A stretch of 64,000 nt of DNA. Origin: Prionace glauca (lineage: Eukaryota > Chordata > Chondrichthyes > Carcharhiniformes > Carcharhinidae). Position 1 is the first letter of the stretch. Each line of letters starts with the position of its first letter. This document shows, one piece after another, positions 57,182 to 64,000 of this stretch. A program made the translations under genes and the position numbers. Location of the stretch: the NCBI GenBank assembly GCA_037974335.1, contig CM075760.1:47326138-47390137 (forward strand). The letters are read 5' to 3'. Below the pieces are notes generated by a model. That model was not told the DNA's origin, searched no databases, and worked only from the letters and a program-made list of their open reading frames with translations.

Positions 57182-57880
57182 AATCACTGAGAATCTGAAG
57201 TGTTACTCACCTGAGATGTTTTCTGCTGTAATGAAGGTTTTTAACCCTTGTAGGTGATCCATCTGCAAGTTTTGTGTGCAATGGTTAGAATAGTACAATA
57301 TATCTTGACTCACTTCTTTATAGTGAGGAACAGGCCTGAAGAGGAAGTTCAGTTATTAGATTCCACCAAAATAGGAACTAGAAAGCCAGCTTATTTGTAC
57401 ACGATGTGTTACCAAAACATAGCTAATAAGAGTGGAATCAATGCAGAATGTGACGGCCATCGAAAAAGCTACTGAATGAACCAATTAAGAAACTTGAATT
57501 AGGAGCAGCGTCTGAGACTGTGTTGTCACTGTGCCCAAAATAATGAACGTGAGACCGAGCACATTGATATAGGCATTGACATTGAGAGATTGAGAAGACA
57601 GTGAAACAAAAGTACCAAGGAGGAGGGGGCGGGGGAGGTGAATATTTTGTTGGCTTTCCTGCCACCTGACGACAGAAATAAGAATTTCTCCATCAGCAAT
57701 TTCCTGCTTTGCTTTGGAGGATCGTGGTTCCTTCTGAAATCTTTTCAGAAGGGCACTGCAGGAACACAACTGTGATCATTAAGTAGCCGCACGATGTAGA
57801 AAAGGCGAGATTCGCAAGAAGACAGTCATACTCAAACACAAGAACACATGCACAGACACAGACTTCCAGCAATCTCCCTC
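57182..57880. other. Unassigned stretch
   Basis: No V domain or repeat recognised. Confidence 0.3.
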
Positions 57881-57894
57881 TGTTGGACCTTCTC

Positions 57895-57938
57895 TTTATT
57901 TCTCACACACACATACATACACACACACACACACACAT
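57895..57938. repeat. (CA)n microsatellite
   Basis: Short CACACA/CATACA run. Confidence 0.9.
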
Positions 57939-57954
57939 TCATTTCAAGGCGCAG

Positions 57955-59145
57955 TACCTTAACAAACGCTTTCTGAAAATAAAGTTATCGACATCTACAA
58001 GGCCCCCATTGTCCACTTTACTTGTTCCATCTTTGAAGAATTCTAGCAAATTAGTCAAAATAAATGATTTGCCGTTTGTAAAACAATATTAATTCTAATG
58101 AATTGCCTTGTGGAAGTCTAAATATCCCGTTACTACAATCTTAATAATGAATTCTAACAGTTTTCCAAAGACAGATGTCAAACTAGTTGGTGTCTAGTTT
58201 GTTACCTTCTGCCTTCTTCTCTTTTTGAGTATCGGCATTATATTATCATTTACTCCAACTCACTGGGACCTTTCACGCATCTAGGGAATTTTGGCTTATT
58301 ATAATCAATGTAACCACTATCCGCGCTACCAGTCCCTGGTAGACAATAAGATATTAGCCACCTTGCTCTGGGGACTTGACTACTTCAATTTAAATTGTTC
58401 GTTCTGCACTTTTTCCCTATTGATCATGATTGTTCGAAATTCCTTCCTTTCTATTACCTCTGCATTATTTGTTAATTTTGTGGTGGTACTCGTGTTATCC
58501 AGCGTGAAACGTGAGGCAAAATATTGATTAAGCGTTTTCACCATTTCTGTTCTCCCCACTGTTCACTCCCCAGCAATAGTCCAGCAAACACCTTTAGCTT
58601 CACTCTTCACTTTTAGATCATTATAGATGCCTTTGCTAAACGTTTTCGTTTAATGCGGTGCGAGTTTTTTTTTCACAATTTCACACTGATCTTTTTCTTA
58701 CTTTTTAGAACCTATTGTTGCTCTTCAAAAGTATCCCAATCTTCCAGTCTGCCACTGACCCTTGCAATCTATTAGAATTCTATTTATGCTGTCTTTAACT
58801 TCCTTGTTTAGCCATGGATGCTCCTTCCCCTCTTACAATCTTTCTTCGCCTCACGAATGTATTTTAGCTGGGAGGAATTGTTTGCCTCCTTCAGCATTTG
58901 CCACTGAGCATCAAATGTCTTACCTTTTAGTCCGCTTGCCCAGTCCACTCGGGCCAATTCTGTCCTTATGCCTATGTAATTCCCAGTGTTTAACTCCAGA
59001 AGTCTAGTGTGGGACACGAGTGTCTCGTCCTCAAACTGAATTTGGAATTATATCGCGCAAAGATTACTCTTCGTTCGAGGCTGCTTAACAATGAGATCAT
59101 TAATTAAGCCCTGCTCATTACACAATATCAAATCCACAAAAGCCT
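57955..59145 (-). mobile_element. Old CR1-like LINE, endonuclease end to RT
   Basis: Minus strand: FVDLILCNEQGLINDLIVKQ near 59100, LLELNTGNYIGIRTELARVD (58808-59017), then RT finger traces down to about 57955. Many breaks. Its 5' side ends at the Penelope-like fragment. Confidence 0.75.
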
Positions 59146-59149
59146 GCTC

Positions 59150-60235
59150 CCTGTAATGATAGCAAAATACTGTGGAAGCTGGAATCTGAAACAAAAACAT
59201 AAAATGCTGAAAGCTCTCAGCAGATCTAATAGTATCTGTGGAGAGAGGATCGAGCCAACATTTAGAGTCAGGATGACCCTTCCTCAGAGCTGAAGACAAG
59301 GAAACGTGGACAAGATTTGTACTGGGAGGGTGGGTTTGTTTCCTGGTGATGGTGGTGGGGGTATATAGTTGAAATGAATGGCAGAGAGAGAACAACAAAG
59401 TGAATGAAAATGTGGTAATAAAAACTGAGGTTGGTGCTAACAGTTTCCACTAAGAGATTGCGATGGATAATCGGCAAAACAGAATTTGCAGAGTCTATGA
59501 ATGCAACAGTTGTCACGATTGGGATGGAAAGAAAGGATTTGTGGGACAGATGAAGCAAGATTGAAAGCGAGATTTTAGAATTTGGAAACTAAAAGTGAGA
59601 ATACACTGTAATAAAAATGGTCGAATATGATGAAAAAAAAGATAAAATAAATGGGAAGGGAGTGGAGGTGGAGAAAAAAGTTCATGCTCTGGAGCTGTAG
59701 AACTCAATGCTCAGTCCAAAAGTGTGTAAAGTGCCTCACCTGTAGATGCGTTGCTGTGCGTCCAATATACGTTGGACGTCACTGGACCTTCGCAAAACAC
59801 AAAGAAGTGGCCTTCAGAGAGATATATTCAAATGATAAGAGACGGGAACGTCTGGATCCTGCTTGCAGATTGGCCCATAGGTATTCTGCAAAGCATTCAA
59901 CCAATCTGCATTTGATTCTCCAATGTAGATTAGATTGCATCGGGAGCAGCGAATGCCATAGACCAGATTAAGGGAAGTGCATCCTAAGTGTTGCTCACCT
60001 GAAAAGAATGTTTGGGCACTGGAATGCCGAGGGGGGGTGGGGGGGGGGGGTGGGAGCAGGTGAAGGGGCAGGTACAGCACTTTCCACGATTGCCATTTGT
60101 GGTAGGTGAGTTGTTAGGAGTGAGAAGAAATGGACACGCGTGTCCTGGAGGCAAATGTGCCTGTGGAGTGCTGACAGGGAGAGTGAAGGGAAGATAGGCT
60201 GAATAGGCTGATATCCAGCTCACTCTGTCGGTCTA
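59150..60235 (-). mobile_element. Penelope-like element fragment (GIY-YIG domain)
   Basis: Minus strand near 59900-59985 reads LVYGIRCSRCNLIYIGES, the CxxC plus IYIGE core of the GIY-YIG endonuclease found at the C terminus of many Penelope-like elements, preceded by a Pro-rich spacer. Towards 59150 the sequence ends in a dispersed block (AAAATACTGTGGAAGCTGGA). The frame does not extend through the domain. A relative of this element is possible instead. Confidence 0.6.
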
Positions 60236-60696
60236 TTCTGTTCTCCCTTCAGTAGTTTCAGATTTCCCGTAAACAGGAGCCTTCCAACTCGCTTCTGCTC
60301 CAAACATTCATTGTGACAGCGAGATCCATATACTGGCTCTCCCTGTTTGAATTTATTCGAATTGATGTATTTATTTTCTTCTGTAAATGACGATTGTCCA
60401 GAAACAAAAGTAGTTTAACTATTCTCTTCAGTGTTTTTGGACTTTAGAGAAAAAATGTAGGTTTAAGTCAGTTTAGTTTAATTTTTCAGTATAAAAATGA
60501 TAAAACGCCAGTTATATTCATTTTAAACAGAAGTGTTTTCATTTGTGGTGGATTTGGTTTCGTTTAAAGTTATGCCTCTATCGACGGTGGAAAATGAGGA
60601 AAGTGATTGGTTATATGGAGGATGTTTAGAGGAATGTCAGGTACAATTTCACTAATTTCAGTCACTGATTTCTCTATTGAAAAAATCAATCTAGAC

Positions 60697-61205
60697 CGAC
60701 TGCAGGGTCGCTTAGACTACAGTCCCTGCCCTGTAATGTGAAGAAGCTACCGGTTGAATGGGATCAATGCCACTGCGGACAGTTCATTTAGCCACAGCAG
60801 TTCATCCAATTCCCATCCCGGGAGACAAATAGTTAGGGAGTGGTTAGTCAGAGAGTGTGGCTCAGAAGGCCCTAGTTAATTAACTGAAATATCAAGAACT
60901 AAGGGACAGAGAGGTAAAGCAATTGGCAGAAGGATTAGAGAAGTGTGGAGATGTTTTCACCCAGAGGGTGGTGGGTAATCAAACTCACTCTCTGAAAGGG
61001 TGGTGGAGACAGAAATGGTCACATGCAAGAGTTATTCATATATGGACTTCACATGCTATCTGAAGTCCTTTATCTCTTTTATTCTATTTGTCTCCCGGGA
61101 CAGGTATTTGATGAACTGCTGCGGTTAAATGAACTGTCAGCAATGGCATTGATCTCATTCAACCGGTAACTTCTTCACATTACACGGCAGGGACTGTAGT
61201 CTGAG
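60697..61205. repeat. Long inverted repeat (arms ~117-130 bp)
   Basis: Left arm about 60716-60832 and right arm about 61085-61201 are inverted copies at roughly 85-90% identity (CTACAGTCCCTGCCCTGTAA against TTACACGGCAGGGACTGTAG; CTATTTGTCTCCCGGGA at the inner end). The ~250-bp loop holds a LINE tail (60890-61015). It could be a palindromic non-autonomous DNA transposon. Confidence 0.8.
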
Positions 61206-61690
61206 ACCCAGGATAGAGATCTGCAGTCACACTGCCGTCCTATTAGAGACAGGCAGATCTCCCTCAGCCACAATTAACACCGAAGGTGGATTCCAGAATG
61301 CAGATAATTTGGATTTGTTATAAACTATCAGGATTGTGAAAGCCCTTAATATGGCTGTTAACCCCGATGTGCTCGTTAAACCAATAATGACCCAAACACT
61401 GTCAACTCTCACATCACAGCCCATCCACCCCGACCCCTCCACTTCCATCCCCACTACCACCACTATCCCTACAGCGCTGACCCCCTCATGCATGAGGTCT
61501 TACAGACGCTTTCCCCAGAGCTGACCTGGATCGACTCCTAAATCACCTCCTGCTCCCAAATCGAAATCTGTCACGGGTTTGTAAACAGATCCTTCTCCGT
61601 TTCAATTGGACTGAAACAATACAGATCACGATAATAAGATGACAGCGAACATTAAACGAGAGATTTTGTAACACGGCGGGGTTTAGAGTC
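61206..61690. other. Unassigned stretch 3' of the NAR J
   Basis: No constant exon or V found directly downstream of the NAR J. Some Thr/Pro-rich short frames only. Confidence 0.3.
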
Positions 61691-61696
61691 ACTTAC

Positions 61697-61748
61697 CGGC
61701 TGCGACATTCACCACCGTCCCGGATCCATCGGCTTCATACCACTCGTA
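61697..61748 (-). CDS. NAR J segment
   Basis: Joining segment of the NAR cassette, 17 codons plus one base, reading YEWYEADGSGTVVNVAAG with the last Gly completed after splicing. The D-G-S-G-T-V core matches the NAR-type J, which has D-G-x-G-T instead of F/W-G-x-G. A GTAAGTGAC donor follows in phase 1, so it can join in frame to any phase-1 acceptor, including the VH-like V exon at 53070 or the TRDC first exon. This is the 3' end of the cassette; no constant exon follows closely. Confidence 0.85.
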
Positions 61749-61787
61749 CACAATGATACGGATCTCAGTCTCCCCGGTACAAGAACC
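61749..61787 (-). promoter_or_regulatory. J-RSS (23 type) of the NAR J
   Basis: Signal directly 5' of the NAR J: on the plus strand heptamer CACAATG, a spacer of exactly 23 bp, nonamer ACAAGAACC. All TRDJ segments in this window carry 12-bp spacers, so this J can pair with the 3' 12-RSS of the NAR D but not with the 3' 22/23-RSS of the TRDD segments. Confidence 0.88.
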
Positions 61788-62098
61788 ACCGGCTACTCAA
61801 CTTGACGAGAAATCATCACCACTCATTTGAAAGTTCCCAATTATTCGGACGATTTAAATCAATAAATATTTTTCAATGTTTTGAAGTCTCTGTCTGTTCA
61901 AACTGTTCTTTTTGAGACCCCGCCTTCTCAGTAAATATCCCCAGGTAAGAGATAGTCGCTTCATATAAAGCGAGAAAAAAATCAAAGAAAGATGTGAGTG
62001 GTGGAAACTGCAATGTAGTTAATCCAGTTGCAGCAGCAATAACATCTACCCATAATTCTCTCTCTGAGCCTGCAGAATGTATATTGTAATTGTGCACA

Positions 62099-62169
62099 GG
62101 TATTTGTCAACCTCCCTTTCACTGTGACTCCCCAAAATTTACACAGTGTTACAATTCAGTACGAAAACG
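62099..62169 (-). other. NAR D segment with 12-RSS on both sides
   Basis: A 15-bp core (62127-62141; minus strand TAAATTTTGGGGAGT) flanked by two recombination signals. On the plus strand these are nonamer GGTATTTGT, 12-bp spacer, heptamer CACTGTG, the core, then heptamer CACAGTG, 12-bp spacer, nonamer ACGAAAACG. Both heptamers are perfect and both spacers exactly 12. A symmetric 12/12 D is the Ig heavy-chain arrangement, unlike the 12/23 TRDD segments elsewhere in this window. It lies about 360 bp from the V-RSS and 310 bp from the J-RSS. Minus-strand reading frames give a stop-containing frame, KFWG and NFGE. Confidence 0.9.
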
Positions 62170-62492
62170 CTAGATTCTGTGTGAGATGAAAGGACAGTAA
62201 TTAAACAGCGGGGAGCGTAGTTCCCAGTTCCCGCTGAGAGATGAGGATCCTATCTTTTGTTTGGGTTTGTAACTGGGATCAGTCATTTCCATTCTTCATT
62301 CATCAACTCCAATCCTGGGAAATGTACCAACTTCCGCACACACTCCATGTTTATAACACTCAGAATATAAACGGTAATAATCAAATTCTCATTCTAAACT
62401 TGACTGTGGGACTGACGGTGCGATGGAACTCTGTGGGTGTCAGGGACAATTAACTCCGCTTTTTCATTTCTTTACGTAAAATCTTCAGTCAG

Positions 62493-62530
62493 AGTTTTAG
62501 TATGGCGGGTAGCCGAGACCCATCACTGTG
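62493..62530 (-). promoter_or_regulatory. V-RSS (~23 type) of the NAR V
   Basis: Recombination signal directly 3' of the NAR V: perfect heptamer CACAGTG, 22-bp spacer, nonamer ACTAAAACT (two changes from ACAAAAACC). A 22-bp spacer counts as 23-type, so it should pair with the 12-RSS on the 5' side of the NAR D. Confidence 0.85.
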
Positions 62531-62819
62531 TTGTAGCCTTTGTAATGGGCTTTAGAGTAATAGGTGGCGGTGTCTTCAACTCTTACATCCCGAATTTCCA
62601 ACGAAAATGTCTTTTCTGCTTTATTCACCGATACAACAAATCTCCCTCCACCGGTGATCTGCTCCCACTCCGTTCCGGTCTGGGTTTGTCTGAAGAATTC
62701 CGCCCTCTGCAAAGCACGAGCGTGGAATCCACCATAGAAAACACAGGTGATGGTGAGGGACTGACACTCCTTTCTGGTCACCGCTGCCGGGCTCTGTACC
62801 ACTGACTGACTGTAAGATC
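62531..62819 (-). CDS. NAR-type V segment (NAR-TCR/IgNAR family)
   Basis: Variable domain of the NAR family, the single V domain of shark IgNAR and of NAR-TCR. The acceptor (a TTTCCAG) gives a phase-1 exon starting with Ser-Tyr-Ser-Gln. Family marks include SLTITC in framework 1, GGRFVVSVNKAEKTFSL in framework 3 and VEDTATYY near the end; the short CDR2 region is NAR-like. The reading frame is open to the recombination signal. Oddities: the residue after TYY, normally the second canonical Cys, is Ser (TCT); the framework-2 Trp is Phe (EFFRQ); an extra Cys lies in framework 1 (KECQ). It may therefore be non-functional or folded with a different disulfide. Linkage to TRDC favours NAR-TCR over IgNAR. 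Confidence 0.85.
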
Positions 62820-62964
62820 CTGGAAATTAAGCACAGAGAGTTTAAAGGACCATCAGAGCAGAACCACACAACGGGTCTAAAACCCCAGTGTCTGTAATTG
62901 GGATGGGCTGGGGCAGCTTTATAATTCAATCCCCACAATGTAGTTTAGTGTGATCAGTACTCAC

Positions 62965-63007
62965 CCGGTAAGTGGACACATAGGGTGAAAACAAGAAGGA
63001 TTCCCAT
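62965..63007 (-). CDS. NAR-type V gene, leader exon
   Basis: First exon of the NAR-type V gene, encoding the signal peptide MGILLVFTLCVHLP. It starts at the ATG at 63007 and stops after one base of the next codon, followed by a GTGAGT donor (phase 1, as for all Ig/TCR leaders). It is hydrophobic and of usual leader length. The V exon begins 145 bp further on, a typical leader-intron length. There is a TATA-like stretch only about 25 bp upstream, too close to be convincing as a promoter, and I saw no octamer. Identification depends on the V exon it joins. Confidence 0.85.
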
Positions 63008-63319
63008 CGCTCTGCTGCCCGGAGTTGATGGTTTATATGACGGGGAACTGGAGACTGCAGAGCTGGACTGCTCTGGGACACTGGGTCTCACAACTGAACT
63101 GAAATACCTCAGGCCCGAACATTGTCAATTTAAGCCACGCCTATTTTTAAAAACAAATCTCGAGAATCTACAGATGGCAGAAATTGTGAACATTCAGTGG
63201 AGTTTCCACAGTTATCGCTGCCTCGGAGCTCCCCACCTCAGAATCTCGTCCTGCCACCCTCTGGGTGTAGCCACTCAGAGTTTGAGAATGTCCCTCTTTG
63301 TCAAAACCAAGTAAGATTC

Positions 63320-64000
63320 TTATTCTTTTATTTTTTTCAGTGTCCAAATGCAGAGATGGCAGTTCGGGCCGTGATATGTTCCTCTTGCTAGATGTGGTAG
63401 ATCACGGAACTTTCTAGTGTCCCTGGAGGTTATGTTTGCGGGAAGTGTGCCCCTCACAGACAGCATGGTTCTGTTGGAGCAGCAGCTGGAAACACACTCA
63501 CGGGATCCAGGGTAAAGTAGCTAAATGGATACAAAATTGGCTTGATGACAGAAGCCAGAGGGTGGTTGTAGAGGGTTGTTTTTCAAAGTGACCTGCGACC
63601 ACGGTGTGCCTCAGGGGTCAGTGCTGGTCCACTGTTATTTGTCACTTATATTAATGATTTGGATGAGAATTTAGGATGCGTGGTTAGTAAGTTTGCAGAT
63701 GACACCAAGAATGGTGGCATAGTGGAGAGTGAAAAAGGCTACCAAGGATTGCAACGGGATCTTAATCAATTGGGCAGTGGACTGATTACTAGAAGATGGA
63801 ATTTTATTTAGATAATTGCTAGGTGATCGATTTTGGTCGATCGAGCCAGGACAGGACTCACTGTATTAATGGTAGGGCATTGGGGAGAGTTACAGAACAA
63901 AGAGATTGGGGGGTACAGGTTAATAGCTCCTTGAAAGTGGAGTCACTGGTGGACAGAGTGGTGAAGAAGGCATTCAGCATGCTTTGTTTCATCGGTCAAA
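63320..64000 (+). mobile_element. CR1-like LINE, ORF1 start fused to RT
   Basis: 63320-63494 resembles the ORF1 zinc region (MAVRAVICSSC, then CGKCAP after a stop). 63495-64000 is RT of the same subfamily as 30901 (WIQNWLDDRSQRVV-like, SVLVHCYLSLILMIWMRI frame-shifted, FADDTKNGG). The endonuclease part is absent, so an internal deletion or template jump joined the two. It continues past the window. Confidence 0.7.

Noticed and set aside
57196-57240. Short sequence between an acceptor-like and a GTGAGT donor-like site on the minus strand
   Set aside because: Only about 15 bp and without protein or RSS context; not a believable leader or J.
62497-62802. Assignment of the NAR V to an IgNAR locus
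   Set aside because: Possible by sequence alone, but only one D is present and TRDD, TRDJ and TRDC follow on the same strand with no IgNAR constant exon in the window.

Overview
This is a vertebrate window, almost certainly from an elasmobranch and probably a shark. It holds part of a T-cell receptor delta (TRD) locus, read on the minus strand from high to low coordinates. About half or more of the rest is mobile-element debris: CR1-like LINEs, two tRNA-derived SINE families, a Penelope-like fragment, a solo LTR and simple repeats. The shark assignment rests on a NAR-type V segment beside a TCR delta constant gene, a VH-like V inside the TRD locus, and SINE/LINE sequences of the kind abundant in cartilaginous fish. 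I cannot name the species.

Layout of the receptor locus in transcription order (all minus strand): (1) a NAR-type cassette at 63.0-61.7 kb, with leader exon, V exon and a ~22-23 bp-spacer RSS, a D flanked by 12-bp-spacer RSSs on both sides, and a J with a 23-bp-spacer RSS; (2) an intact VH-like V gene at 53.25-52.77 kb with a perfect 23-RSS; (3) TRDD-type D segments at 52.3 and 47.4 kb, each with a 12-RSS on its 5' side and a 22/23-RSS on its 3' side; (4) seven J segments from 47.2 to 38.2 kb, one with a lost splice donor and one with a degenerate FGXG motif; (5) the TRDC constant gene at 30.43-26.55 kb, made of an Ig domain exon, a connecting-peptide exon with the interchain cysteine, and a transmembrane exon with the paired Arg/Lys, spliced to an untranslated exon just after its stop codon. 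All splice junctions are phase 1.

The TRDDs and Js follow the TCR-delta 12/23 pattern (V23, 12D23, 12J). The NAR cassette follows the Ig heavy-chain pattern (V23, 12D12, 23J). Two recombination grammars therefore sit side by side in one locus. This fits the doubly rearranging NAR-TCR known from sharks, in which a NAR V-D-J is spliced onto a second V domain and then C-delta. Here the only second V seen downstream is VH-like and has its own leader.

The low-coordinate side (1-26 kb) holds no receptor segments that I can see. It is a graveyard of CR1-like LINEs, including one near full-length copy (17.1-20.96 kb) with a zinc-finger plus SGNH-esterase ORF1 and an endonuclease/RT ORF2, plus SINEs, a solo LTR nested in a SINE, and GT-rich low-complexity DNA. 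The J cluster and the C-delta introns have also been invaded: a LINE of more than 3 kb splits the J cluster, a SINE lies a few bases inside the C-delta exon 1 splice donor, and a nested repeat occurs twice around C-delta exons 2-3. No rRNA, tRNA gene, CRISPR or bacterial feature is present.
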